Source: SKPH01 sp051748565 (GTDB lineage: Bacteria > Bacillota > Dethiobacteria > DTU022). From it: a stretch of DNA of 36,154 bases. Below the pieces are notes generated by a model, which worked only from the letters and a program-made list of their open reading frames with translations, was not told the DNA's origin and made no database searches. Both the position numbers and the translations under genes were made by a program. Of the stretch, positions 8,252 to 16,331 are shown in pieces (within the stretch, counting starts at the first letter, position 1; each line of letters starts with the position of its first letter). The stretch is from NCBI GenBank assembly GCA_051748565.1, contig JBNJHN010000015.1, forward strand, positions 1 to 36,154, in the 5' to 3' direction.

Positions 8252-9338
8252 TACTTTCGCTCCCCTTTTTGTTCTGCTCATTAGCTGAAAGCAAGTTAAG
8301 CTCTTCAACCAGGGCTTCCAGCAAATTATCAAACTTAACTGTTTTAATAACTTTGCCGCGGCGAAATAAAATCCCCTGCTTCTTTCCGGCCGAAATTCCC
8401 AGGTCAGCTTCCTTCGCCTCACCGGGCCCATTGACTGCACAACCCATTACAGCAACTTTAAGGGGTGCGCTGTATTTTTTGAGGATATTTTCGACCTCTT
8501 TAACCAGTGGTATCAGGTCAATTTCACAGCGGCCACAGGTCGGGCATGAAATCAGCTCCGGTTCATAATCTCTAAGTCCGAGAGATTGAACAATCTGGCG
8601 GGCTATTCTTACTTCTTCAACCGGCGAAGCAGTGAGCGATACGCGCAGAGTATCACCAATTCCATCTGCTAAAAGCGTGCCAATACCGATAGCATTTTTG
8701 ATCGTCCCCGCTTCGATCGGTCCGGCTCCGGTAACACCGATATGGAGAGGGTAAGAACTGGATTCAGAAAATAACCGGTAAGCTTTTATAGTAGTATAGA
8801 CATCTGAAGCCTTAAGGGAAACGACGATATTATTAAACCCAATTGCTTCGAGCGGGGCAAGGTATCCGATCGCCGATTCAACAAGGGCTGAAGAAGTAGC
8901 TCCGCTGTGTTTTTGTAAAATCTTTTTATCGAGGGATCCTGCATTAACGCCAATCCTGATCGGGGCATTAAAGCTTTCAGCTTTCCTGGCCAGTTCGATC
9001 AACTTGTTACGGCCGCCCATATTACCCGGATTAATCCTGACTTTCGCCGCACCGTTTTCCAGAGAACGATGTGCCAACCGAATATCAAAATGAATATCTG
9101 CTATAACCGGTACCGGACTTTGCAGGACAATCGCTTTGAGAGCCTCTGCAGCGGCCATATCAGGCACTGCAACCCTCACAAGCTCGCACCCAGCGTCAAC
9201 AAGTCTGTTAATCTGCTCCAGGGTTGCCCGGGTATCTTCAGTTCGTGTATTGGTCATCGATTGTATCACAACCGGCGCATCGCCACCGATAGCTATACTT
9301 CCGACCTGAACTGCCCTTGTTTTTTTCCTCTCAATCAT
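8220..9338 (-). CDS. ispG: 4-hydroxy-3-methylbut-2-en-1-yl diphosphate synthase (IspG)
   Basis: A [4Fe-4S] enzyme of the MEP isoprenoid pathway that reduces methylerythritol cyclodiphosphate to HMBPP. The N-terminal TIM-barrel segments IGGDAPVVIQSMTNT, LVRVAVPDM and VIADIHFD are clear. The C-terminal cluster domain carries SCPTCGRCE and MGCAVNGPGEA, giving the three Cys ligands. I start at ATG 9338 (372 residues), where family members begin and where TAAGGGGTG lies 12-13 nt upstream; TTG at 9344 has better spacing. The frame is open to TTG at 9374, inside rseP, with no support. It lies 19 bp after rseP and upstream of the glycosyltransferase. Confidence 0.96.
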   Translation of the reverse strand: MIERKKTRAVQVGSIAIGGDAPVVIQSMTNTRTEDTRATLEQINRLVDAGCELVRVAVPDMAAAEALKAIVLQSPVPVIADIHFDIRLAHRSLENGAAKVRINPGNMGGRNKLIELARKAESFNAPIRIGVNAGSLDKKILQKHSGATSSALVESAIGYLAPLEAIGFNNIVVSLKASDVYTTIKAYRLFSESSSYPLHIGVTGAGPIEAGTIKNAIGIGTLLADGIGDTLRVSLTASPVEEVRIARQIVQSLGLRDYEPELISCPTCGRCEIDLIPLVKEVENILKKYSAPLKVAVMGCAVNGPGEAKEADLGISAGKKQGILFRRGKVIKTVKFDNLLEALVEELNLLSANEQNKKGSESNGNSCNNTGL

Positions 9339-9357
9339 ATCCAATTGGCAGCACCCC

Positions 9358-10377
9358 TTAATTACTGGGCACAATCACCCAGCGCAGAACATCCTGGTAG
9401 GTAATAAATAATATCAGCATGATCAGGAGTGCAAAACCGATAAAGTGGATAAATCCTTCCTTTTCGGGATCAATACGCTTTCCGCGAATCGCTTCAACCA
9501 GCAGAAAAAATAACCTTCCTCCATCCAATGCCGGAATCGGAAGCAGGTTCATAATCCCCAGGCTAATACTGATCAGGGCAGTCAGCAGGAGCAGGTTGAC
9601 AAATCCCGTCTGGGCGACCTCTCCGATCACAAAGATGATTCCTACCGGGCCGGCGACATCGAGCGGTGCCTGCCCCGTCACCACCTGGTATATCGAATAT
9701 ATAACTGCCCCAAACCGCTCAAGGCTGAAACGCAGGGAAGAAATAAAACTAAACATTTTGATCTCCGGACCGATTCCAATCATACCGCGATTTCCTTCCG
9801 GACCAACTTCCGTAACAACAGCCAGCTCCCTGATAGCCCCATCGCGTTCAATAATCAATTGAATCTCCTGATTTGGCTTTGCAGAAATAAGCGTCAGGAC
9901 ATCATCCCATGTCTCAACAGGATTACTGTCTATAGCTGTAACAATATCGCCGGCTTCAAGGCCAATTGCCTCAGCCGGGGAATCTTCAACGATGTAACCG
10001 ATTCTGGAGCTTTCCGTATTTGGCACCCCGACAATAAAGAAGAAAATGATAAAGAAAACGACAATAGCCAGAACCAGATTCATAGTTGCACCGGCCAGCA
10101 GAACTGCAGCCCTGCTTAGAAGAGGCTGCTGAGGGAAACTATCCGGCTCAGAGGCCTCCTCCGGATTTTCACCGAGCAAACGGCAAAACCCCCCCAGTGG
10201 AATTGCCCGTAAAGAATAGTCAATATTATTTTTCGTCCAGCCGATTAATTTCGGCCCAAACCCAATTGCCAGTTCTAACACCTTAATACCTGTCAAACGG
10301 GCTACAATATAATGGCCCATTTCGTGGACCAGAATCAGCAGGCCAAAGACAAATATTGATGCAATAGCTGTTTGCAT
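9358..10377 (-). CDS. rseP: Site-2 intramembrane zinc metalloprotease RseP/RasP
   Basis: Cleaves membrane-embedded anti-sigma factors and remnant signal peptides. Of 339 residues, the first membrane helix holds the zinc motif HEMGH (His18, Glu19, His22). One PDZ domain follows (SPAEAIGLEAGDIVTAIDS, about 125-200), and a later helix has LPIPALDGGRL, the third zinc ligand (Asp). Hydrophobic segments near residues 95-115, 250-280 and 310-330 complete the membrane core. The start ATG abuts the dxr stop directly, with GGAAGGGTG inside the dxr end, so the two are translationally coupled. Substrates are not evident; there is no anti-sigma gene in the window. Confidence 0.96.
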   Translation of the reverse strand: MQTAIASIFVFGLLILVHEMGHYIVARLTGIKVLELAIGFGPKLIGWTKNNIDYSLRAIPLGGFCRLLGENPEEASEPDSFPQQPLLSRAAVLLAGATMNLVLAIVVFFIIFFFIVGVPNTESSRIGYIVEDSPAEAIGLEAGDIVTAIDSNPVETWDDVLTLISAKPNQEIQLIIERDGAIRELAVVTEVGPEGNRGMIGIGPEIKMFSFISSLRFSLERFGAVIYSIYQVVTGQAPLDVAGPVGIIFVIGEVAQTGFVNLLLLTALISISLGIMNLLPIPALDGGRLFFLLVEAIRGKRIDPEKEGFIHFIGFALLIMLILFITYQDVLRWVIVPSN

Positions 10378-11547
10378 TTAAATCACCCTTCCTGTCAGAT
10401 CATCTATAAATTCGGCTGCTTTCAGGCGGGACCAGGCATTAACTTCTATAATATCATTAATACCGGGTCTCTTAATAATGGCATGGTTTTTTATCACACC
10501 ATCTATTATCAGCGGGATTTGCGTAAACTTTATTGAACCGCTTAAGAAATTTTCTACAGCAACTTCATTAACAGCACTTAACACGGCCGGCATTGTTCCT
10601 CCGCTGCGGGCTGCGCTGTAGGCCAGTTCAAGACAGGGAAAACTATCCCGATCCGGTTTTCCAAGCTTAAGTGATTCCCCAAATGGATTATATCTTTGCA
10701 CCCGGCTTGCTTTTCGCTCCGGATATGTAAGAGCGTACTGGATTGGCAGTTTCATGTCCGGACGACCCAGATGAGCTATAATTGATCCGTCTATATATTC
10801 TACCATAGCGTGAATAATACTTCTTTGATCAATAATAACTTCAATTTGATCAAGGTCTAAATCAAAGAGCCATTTTGCTTCAATCACTTCCAACCCCTTA
10901 TTCATCAAAGTTGCCGAATCAATAGTGATCTTTTTACCCATTTGCCAGTTTGGATGCTTTAATGCCATTTCAGGGGTTGCCTTGTCCAGTTGGCCTTTAT
11001 CCCAGCCATAAAAAGGCCCTCCGGAAGCCGTTATAAATATCCGATTAATTTCTTTAACCGAACCGGATGAGCCAAGGCACTGCCAGATTGCAGAATGTTC
11101 ACTGTCAACAGGGAGGATTCTCTCTCTGTCAAGCAAGCCCAGCCTGTCGAGAATTTCTCCGCCAATAACCAGTGACTCTTTATTGGATAAAGCAATCATT
11201 TTGCCCTCTTTAAGAGCGGCAACCAGAGGTTCAAATCCACTGAAACCAACCTGGGCCATGACAACAAGTTCAGCATTCTGCCAGGTAGCGGCAGCCAGCT
11301 GGCCCTCCTGCCCGGCTTGAACAAGGCAATCTTCAGAACTGATCATTTCCGATAACCTTGCGGCAGCTTCTATATCACTGAGTGCGGCCATTTCAGGCTT
11401 ATACCGCTTCACCTGTTCAGAAAGCATTTCACAGTTGCTTCCGGCAGTAAGAGCGACTACCCTGTATTCCGGACCAAGTGAATCGATAACCTCCAGGGTT
11501 TGTCTGCCAATTGAACCTGTTGAGCCCAGTATAGCAATTCTCTTCAA
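10378..11547 (-). CDS. dxr: 1-deoxy-D-xylulose 5-phosphate reductoisomerase
   Basis: The first committed MEP pathway enzyme, converting DXP to MEP with NADPH and a divalent metal. The 389-residue protein has the NADPH loop GSTGSIGRQTLEVI at the N-terminus, then SNKESLVIGG, the metal/substrate segments DSEHSAIWQCL and SGGPF, and HPNWQMGKKITIDSATLMNKG. These are the catalytic core of Dxr. The start is TTG (11545-11547) with AAGGGTG 7 nt upstream. It sits between cdsA (12 bp away) and rseP (no gap), so isoprenoid precursor supply is coordinated with the prenyl and phospholipid synthases next door. Confidence 0.97.
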   Translation of the reverse strand: MKRIAILGSTGSIGRQTLEVIDSLGPEYRVVALTAGSNCEMLSEQVKRYKPEMAALSDIEAAARLSEMISSEDCLVQAGQEGQLAAATWQNAELVVMAQVGFSGFEPLVAALKEGKMIALSNKESLVIGGEILDRLGLLDRERILPVDSEHSAIWQCLGSSGSVKEINRIFITASGGPFYGWDKGQLDKATPEMALKHPNWQMGKKITIDSATLMNKGLEVIEAKWLFDLDLDQIEVIIDQRSIIHAMVEYIDGSIIAHLGRPDMKLPIQYALTYPERKASRVQRYNPFGESLKLGKPDRDSFPCLELAYSAARSGGTMPAVLSAVNEVAVENFLSGSIKFTQIPLIIDGVIKNHAIIKRPGINDIIEVNAWSRLKAAEFIDDLTGRVI

Positions 11548-11559
11548 AATTACACACCC

Positions 11560-12360
11560 TTAGTTCAAACTCATAATCAAGAAAAAGTAATAAGCAAAAG
11601 GGGCAGCCAGCAGCAAGCTGTCAAACCGGTCCAGAATACCGCCGTGGCCCGGTATAATACCGCCGGAGTCTTTAACATTCATTTGTCTTTTAAAAGCTGA
11701 CTCGAGCAGATCTCCCAGCTGTGCAAAAACTGATATGCCCAGGGCCAGAATGATAACCTGCCCCAGATTAAGTGGTATCAGGCCTGGTATTAAAATTGCG
11801 ACAGAAAAGAAAATAGCCATTGTAAATCCGATACCGGCCAAAGAACCCTCCACCGATTTTTTAGGACTTATATGAGGGGCAAACTTGCGCAGCCCCCATT
11901 TTACTCCCACAAAATAGGCTGCCGTATCGTGAATCCAAACTCCGACCAGCAGCAGATAGGTATAAAAAGCTCCGTCCGGCAGCATCCGCAGTAAAAGCAG
12001 GTATCCGAACATTCCGCCCAGGTAGACAACCCCCCATAGTGACAGTGCAGCTCCTGTAATACTAACTTTTTCCATGTTGGACAGCGCAGAAACAAAAAGA
12101 AGAAAAAATGTCAGCATGGCCAGCGGATAGATTAATTCAAGCTGATTGAAAAATATAATTACAATAAACAGGCTGACACTGATAAAACTAAATGCGGACG
12201 GAGCATTGTAACCCTGTCCTTTTAAAATGCTGCTAAATTCATATGTTCCAAGGTTTGCTAACAACAGCAGGAACAAAGCGTACCAGGGGCCGCCTAAGTA
12301 AACTGAACCGATTACAATTGGTATCCCGATCAAAGCAGATAGAATCCGCAAATTAAGCAT
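11560..12360 (-). CDS. cdsA: Phosphatidate cytidylyltransferase (CDP-diacylglycerol synthase)
   Basis: An integral membrane enzyme making CDP-diacylglycerol from phosphatidate and CTP for phospholipid synthesis. The 266-residue protein has about eight hydrophobic helices. The C-terminal family signature spans SAFKRQMNVKDSGGIIPGHG followed by GILDRFD, with the metal-binding acidic residues present; the earlier SPKKSVEGSLAG is also typical. I prefer ATG at 12360 over the adjacent TTG at 12363, since AGGGTG lies 7 nt before the ATG. It is 52 bp after uppS and 12 bp before dxr. Confidence 0.96.
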   Translation of the reverse strand: MLNLRILSALIGIPIVIGSVYLGGPWYALFLLLLANLGTYEFSSILKGQGYNAPSAFSFISVSLFIVIIFFNQLELIYPLAMLTFFLLFVSALSNMEKVSITGAALSLWGVVYLGGMFGYLLLLRMLPDGAFYTYLLLVGVWIHDTAAYFVGVKWGLRKFAPHISPKKSVEGSLAGIGFTMAIFFSVAILIPGLIPLNLGQVIILALGISVFAQLGDLLESAFKRQMNVKDSGGIIPGHGGILDRFDSLLLAAPFAYYFFLIMSLN

Positions 12361-12412
12361 CAATTTTCACCCTGCCTCATTCAGATCATTTTCAAAATAT
12401 CATAATAGACAG

Positions 12413-13150
12413 CTATACTTTTCCAAATCTGCGTTTACGCTTCTGAAATTCATATACAGCTTCCATCAGGTGGACCTTTGTAAAATCAGGCCAGTAAACA
12501 TCTGTAAACCAGAGTTCACTGTAAGCCAGTTGCCAGAGCAAAAAATTGCTGATCCTCATTTCACCACTGGTTCGGATCAGAAGATCAGGATCAGGAATTT
12601 CAGCCGTATACAGGTACCGGGAAAAACAGTCTTCATTTATTTTGCCTTTTATTCTGCCGGCAGCAAGTTCCTCCGCCACTTTATTGACAGCCATTAATAT
12701 TTCTGACCGTGACCCGTAATTAAGAGCAAAATTGAGAATCATACCGGTATTGTGTTTAGTTGCTTCCGCACCATCATTTACTGCTTTTTGGACCTTACGG
12801 GGCAGTTTTTTGCTGTCACCAATCAACCTTACCCGGACATTGTTGCGAATTAATTCCGGAAGTTCGGTCTGAAAATATTTTTCCGGCAGGCTCATCAGGT
12901 AATTAACCTCTCGCACCGGCCTCTGCCAGTTTTCTGTGGAAAAAGCAAACAGCGTCAAAATTCCAATTCCCAGTTCGCTGCTGTTTCTTACTGTTGAGCG
13001 GACTGTTTCCACACCCTGACGGTGTCCCTCATGCCGGGGCAATCCTTTTTCAGCAGCCCAGCGGCCGTTACCATCCATGATAATTGCCACATGATGCGGT
13101 AAATTACCTGGGTTGATTATTTTTTTTAGTTCCTGCTCTCTTTCATTCAT
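12413..13150 (-). CDS. uppS: Undecaprenyl diphosphate synthase (cis-prenyltransferase)
   Basis: Condenses isopentenyl diphosphate onto farnesyl diphosphate to make the C55 lipid carrier for peptidoglycan and wall polymers. The 245-residue protein has the catalytic motif HVAIIMDGNGRWA with the essential Asp near residue 25, followed by GLPRHEGHRQGVETVR, TLFAFSTENWQRP and the C-terminal PDPDLLIRTSGEMRISNFL. The start ATG lacks a strong Shine-Dalgarno sequence at normal distance; a GGCGGGG stretch lies about 15 nt upstream. It begins after a terminator-like hairpin behind frr. Confidence 0.97.
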   Translation of the reverse strand: MNEREQELKKIINPGNLPHHVAIIMDGNGRWAAEKGLPRHEGHRQGVETVRSTVRNSSELGIGILTLFAFSTENWQRPVREVNYLMSLPEKYFQTELPELIRNNVRVRLIGDSKKLPRKVQKAVNDGAEATKHNTGMILNFALNYGSRSEILMAVNKVAEELAAGRIKGKINEDCFSRYLYTAEIPDPDLLIRTSGEMRISNFLLWQLAYSELWFTDVYWPDFTKVHLMEAVYEFQKRKRRFGKV

Positions 13151-13172
13151 CTTTCATGCAAACCCCGCCGTC

Positions 13173-13214
13173 TAAAAATAAATAACAGCTCTCCCTTTAT
13201 TTCCAAGAGAGAGC
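13173..13214 (-). terminator. Rho-independent terminator-like hairpin after frr
   Basis: On the minus strand the arms GCTCTCTCTT and AAGGGAGAGC pair at nine of ten positions (arms 13205-13214 and 13188-13197) with a 7-nt loop. They are followed by the T-rich run TGTTATTTATTTTT. It starts 28 nt after the frr stop and 38 nt before the uppS start. No clear promoter follows, so it is probably a partial terminator or attenuator within the superoperon. Confidence 0.6.
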
Positions 13215-13242
13215 CGACTCTTGTTAATCATTTATCATATTT

Positions 13243-13800
13243 CTATACTTCCATCATTTCTTTTTCTTTTTGAGCCAGGATCTCATCGATCTCTGCAATT
13301 TTCTGATTGGTCATTTCCTGGATGCTATCCTGAGCCCGCCTGTGTTCATCTTCAGAAATTTTACTCTCTTTTTCCATTTGTTTAACACTGTCATTTGCAT
13401 CACGCCGAATATTGCGAATGCCGACCCGGCTTTCTTCAGCTTTTTTTCGTAAAAATTTAACGAGCTCCAGGCGCCGCTCTTCTGTTAACTGGGGAATTGA
13501 CAGCCTGATCACACTACCGTCATTATTAGGTGTCAAACCCAGATCGGATTTAAGGATCGCTTTTTCAATCTCACCCATGGCCTGCTTATCCCATGGTTGA
13601 ATTACAAGCAGGCGCGATTCGGGAGCCGTTATTCCGGCAAGCTGATTTAAAGGTGTAGCTGTTCCGTAATAATCGACTTCGATCCGGTCCAGCAAGGCCG
13701 GTGTCGCCCGTCCTGCGCGCAAAGTGGCAAGTTCGCGCTGGAAAGCATTTATAACCTTGTCCATTCTCTCTTCAGCTTCAGCATAAATATCTTCTAACAT
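13243..13800 (-). CDS. frr: Ribosome recycling factor
   Basis: With EF-G, splits post-termination ribosomes. The 185-residue protein has the exact family length and its two-domain layout: long three-helix bundle ends (MLEDIYAEAEERMDKVINAF at the N-terminus, KKAEESRVGIRNIRRDAND near residue 120-140) and a beta domain with RAGRATPALLDRIEVDYYG and QPWDKQAMGEIEKAI. ATG at 13800 lies 3 bp after the pyrH stop and is preceded by a G-rich ribosome-binding site within the pyrH end, indicating coupling. Confidence 0.98.
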   Translation of the reverse strand: MLEDIYAEAEERMDKVINAFQRELATLRAGRATPALLDRIEVDYYGTATPLNQLAGITAPESRLLVIQPWDKQAMGEIEKAILKSDLGLTPNNDGSVIRLSIPQLTEERRLELVKFLRKKAEESRVGIRNIRRDANDSVKQMEKESKISEDEHRRAQDSIQEMTNQKIAEIDEILAQKEKEMMEV

Positions 13801-13803
13801 AAA

Positions 13804-14526
13804 TCACCCACCCCCAATTAGAGTCCCGATTTTTTCTCCCATTATTACTTTTTTGATATTCCCTAAATTCAAACCGAAAACAATCAGTTTAATCTTGTTA
13901 TCCATACAGAGGGACGCTGCTGTCGAATCCATTACACCCAATCCCTGGTTGATAACTTCAATGTAATTTAGTTCGGTATATCGGTGGGCGTCGGGGTTTT
14001 TAAGGGGGTCATCATTATACACAGCATCTACCTTGCCCTTTGCCAGTAAAATCACTTCAGCTTCTAATTCCGCTGCCCGCAGGGCTGCCGTTGTATCCGT
14101 GGAGAAATAGGGATTACCGGTTCCACCGGCAAAAATTACTACACGTCCTTTTTCCAGGTGCCTCAGGGCACGCCGCCTGATATAAGGTTCTGCGACCTTC
14201 TGCATTTCCAGAGCTGTCTGAACCCGGGTATCCACTTCCTGGCGTTCCAGGGCATCCTGCAGGGCTAAGGCATTGATTACAGTTGCCAGCATCCCCATAT
14301 AATCTGCAGTCGCCCGGTCCATTCCTTTTTTCCCCGCCTGGGCTCCCCGCCAGATATTGCCGCCTCCGACAACAACGGCTACTTCCACTTTGTATTCTAT
14401 AACTTCTTTGATCTGTGCAGCTATGCTCTCGATCACTTTCTGATCAATACCGAAACCCTGTTCGCCTGCCAGGGCTTCGCCGCTCAATTTAAGAACTACC
14501 CGGTTGTATGCAGGTCTAGCCAACAA
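13804..14526 (-). CDS. pyrH: UMP kinase
   Basis: Phosphorylates UMP to UDP for nucleic acid and UDP-sugar synthesis. The 240-residue protein belongs to the amino acid kinase fold, with LKLSGEAL at the N-terminus, VVVGGGNIWRG, the UMP-binding RATADYMGMLATVINALALQ, FAGGTGNPYFSTDTTAALRA and the C-terminal VDAVYNDDPLKNPDA. The start codon is TTG at 14526 or the adjacent TTG at 14523; GGGAGG lies 4 or 7 nt upstream respectively. It comes after the tsf terminator, so its expression depends on read-through or on a promoter that I could not identify clearly in the 70 bp before it. Confidence 0.97.
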   Translation of the reverse strand: MLARPAYNRVVLKLSGEALAGEQGFGIDQKVIESIAAQIKEVIEYKVEVAVVVGGGNIWRGAQAGKKGMDRATADYMGMLATVINALALQDALERQEVDTRVQTALEMQKVAEPYIRRRALRHLEKGRVVIFAGGTGNPYFSTDTTAALRAAELEAEVILLAKGKVDAVYNDDPLKNPDAHRYTELNYIEVINQGLGVMDSTAASLCMDNKIKLIVFGLNLGNIKKVIMGEKIGTLIGGG

Positions 14527-14594
14527 TGCACCTCCCGTTTATTTATTAATTCGACAAAAATTCACAGACAACCTTCAATACGATAACTTAGTTT

Positions 14595-14620
14595 AAAAAA
14601 AGAACACTTTGCAGTGTTCT
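14595..14620 (-). terminator. Rho-independent terminator after tsf
   Basis: A perfect 8-bp stem on the minus strand (AGAACACT, loop GCAA, AGTGTTCT; arms 14613-14620 and 14601-14608) is followed directly by a run of T. It lies 10 bp downstream of the tsf stop. The GCAA tetraloop is of the stable GNRA class. Confidence 0.9.
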
Positions 14621-14630
14621 CTTAATCCGG

Positions 14631-15257
14631 CTAGCCGCAGCAACATGAAGTATCGGTATCCAGGGCTTCTCCAATCTCAAACCGACTAAAACGCCTGATG
14701 ACAATATTTTCACCAATCCTGGCGATCAGGTTGGTCAGCAGTTCTCTTATATTCATATCTTCATCTTTAATATAAGTCTGCTCCATTAAGCAATTATCAC
14801 GATAAAATTTTTCCAGGCGACCCTCGACAATTTTTTCAATAACCTTTTCCGGTTTTCCATCATTTAAAGCCTGTGCTTTGATAATCTGGCGTTCTTTTTC
14901 AAGAATTTTTTCCGGAACTTCTTCCTTATCGAGGTAAAGAGGGTTTGTTGCCGCCACCTGAAGACAGATGTTTCGGACAAATTCACGAAATTCATCATTT
15001 CGTGCTACGAAGTCGGTTTCGCAATTAACTTCCACCAGGACACCTATTTTCCCACCGAGGTGAATATAGGAATCGATAATCCCTTGATTTGCAGCGCGCT
15101 GCGATCTGCGGGCAGCAGCTGACAAACCTTTTTCCCTGAGGACATCAACGGCCTTTTCTTCGTTTCCGCCGGTTTCCTGAAGGGCTTTCTTGCAATCCAT
15201 CATTCCAGCGCCAGTTTTCTCGCGCAGCGCTTTAACTACTTTAGCATCGATATGCAA
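14631..15257 (-). CDS. tsf: Translation elongation factor Ts (short form)
   Basis: Guanine nucleotide exchange factor that recycles EF-Tu-GDP. The N-terminal UBA-like domain and the signature ALREKTGAGMMDCKKAL are clear, followed by the core motif GKIGVLVEVNCETDFVARNDEF containing the EF-Tu-contacting TDF. At 208 residues it is the short form with only one core subdomain, unlike the longer Bacillus and E. coli proteins. The end is unusual: after FSRFEIGEALDTDTS the chain stops with three cysteines and a glycine. The start is TTG at 15257; GGAG elements lie 4 and 9 nt upstream. It is 41 bp after rpsB and ends at a strong terminator. Confidence 0.96.
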   Translation of the reverse strand: MHIDAKVVKALREKTGAGMMDCKKALQETGGNEEKAVDVLREKGLSAAARRSQRAANQGIIDSYIHLGGKIGVLVEVNCETDFVARNDEFREFVRNICLQVAATNPLYLDKEEVPEKILEKERQIIKAQALNDGKPEKVIEKIVEGRLEKFYRDNCLMEQTYIKDEDMNIRELLTNLIARIGENIVIRRFSRFEIGEALDTDTSCCCG

Positions 15258-15298
15258 CTATCTCCACTCCTTGTACAATTTTCAATTGCTTTTTGTTC

Positions 15299-16222
15299 TT
15301 AATCTTCCAGTTCATCATCACTGCCTGCATCAACGGTAATTTCTTTTTCAGTAACTTCTTCTTCCTCTATATCTGCTGAGACTTGTTCCTTTTCTTCAGC
15401 TGTTTCCCCTACTGTTTCCTCAGCAGAGTGTGTTTCGGCAGCAGGCTCGGCAGTTTCTTCGAAGAAGACTTCAGTTTCAATTTGCATAACCTCTTTTTCT
15501 GAATCTGCTTCCACACCTTCAGATTCCTCTGATGCTTCGATAATCTGTTTACCTTCGAGCACTGCATCAGCCATGACCGAAGTGATCAGTTTGACAGCCC
15601 TTATGGCATCATCGTTTCCTGGAATCAGGTAGTCAATCTCATCGGGATCGCAGTTCGTATCCACGATTGCGATAACCGGTATATCGAGTTTCCTTGCTTC
15701 AGCTACCGCGATTTTTTCTTTCCGGGGATCAACCACGTAAACTGCATCGGGTAGTTTTTTCATGTTACGGATACCACTTAAGAACTTAAGCAGCCTTTCT
15801 TTCTCATTTATCAGTGTAAGGACTTCTTTTTTTGTCAGGCGTTCAAAAGTGCCGTCCACTTCCATCTGCTCCAACTTTACCATACGGTCGATACGCTTAC
15901 GGATGGTGTTAAAGTTGGTTAACATCCCTCCGAGCCAGCGGTGATTTACATAGTGGGCTCCACTTCTTTCCGCTTCAAAGCGGATTGATTCCTGGGCCTG
16001 CTTTTTGGTCCCCACAAAAATAATGCTGCCTCCATCGGCAACCAGGTCACGCACAAAGTTATAGGCCGTATCCATCAATTTAACGGTTTTCTGCAGGTCG
16101 ATGATGTAAATACCGTTTCGTTCGGTGAAGATAAAAGGCTTCATCTTCGGGTTCCAGCGGCGGGTTTGATGTCCAAAATGGACCCCCGCTTCCAACAACT
16201 GCTTCATGCTTACTCTTGCCAA
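15299..16222 (-). CDS. rpsB: Small ribosomal subunit protein S2 with an acidic C-terminal extension
   Basis: Binds the 30S head-body junction near S1. The core shows MKQLLEAGVHFGHQTRRWNP, RNGIYIIDLQKTV, FVGTKKQAQESI, NHRWLGGMLTNF, and VDTNCDPDEIDYLIPGNDDA. I start at TTG 16222 (307 residues), since AAAGGAGG lies 7 nt upstream and the sequence then begins ARVSMKQLLEAG, as in other S2 proteins. The open frame extends to an ATG at 16261 with no ribosome-binding site. After about residue 230 the protein continues for roughly 75 residues dominated by Glu, Ala, Thr and Asp, much longer than the usual short S2 tail. Confidence 0.97.
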   Translation of the reverse strand: MARVSMKQLLEAGVHFGHQTRRWNPKMKPFIFTERNGIYIIDLQKTVKLMDTAYNFVRDLVADGGSIIFVGTKKQAQESIRFEAERSGAHYVNHRWLGGMLTNFNTIRKRIDRMVKLEQMEVDGTFERLTKKEVLTLINEKERLLKFLSGIRNMKKLPDAVYVVDPRKEKIAVAEARKLDIPVIAIVDTNCDPDEIDYLIPGNDDAIRAVKLITSVMADAVLEGKQIIEASEESEGVEADSEKEVMQIETEVFFEETAEPAAETHSAEETVGETAEEKEQVSADIEEEEVTEKEITVDAGSDDELED

Positions 16223-16262
16223 ACTAATTCCTCCTTTGGTTTTTGCCACCGCCTGTATCATT

Positions 16263-16298
16263 GTCCGCAGCCAAGCTTATAGCCAACCGGTTCCGGAC
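16263..16298 (-). promoter_or_regulatory. Possible structured 5' leader of rpsB
   Basis: From the mapped promoter, the rpsB mRNA would have a leader of about 100 nt. Within it GTCCG (16294-16298) can pair with CGGAC (16263-16267), enclosing a segment with the self-complementary words ACCGGT and AAGCTT. Ribosomal protein operons often carry such autoregulatory leaders, and S2 leaders are known in other bacteria. I see no match that would let me name this a known motif. Confidence 0.3.
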
Positions 16299-16331
16299 TC
16301 AAGAAGCGTGCGTTTTAGATTTACCAGAGGT

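Noticed and set aside
8252..8440. N-terminal extension of the glycosyltransferase
   Set aside because: This part is the other reading frame of the ispG C-terminal coding region, while the GT2 fold starts at the ATG at 8251, which has its own ribosome-binding site.
9419..9862. 147-codon plus-strand frame
   Set aside because: It is antisense to rseP and has no independent support.
14595..14620. GAAC/GTTC words of the hairpin as an SOS (LexA) box
   Set aside because: The words belong to a perfect terminator stem with a T-run right after tsf. The terminator explains them fully and no SOS gene is adjacent.
16223..16261. Upstream ATG of the rpsB frame as the start
   Set aside because: It has no ribosome-binding site and would add 13 residues not typical of S2. 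The TTG at 16222 has AAAGGAGG at 7 nt.
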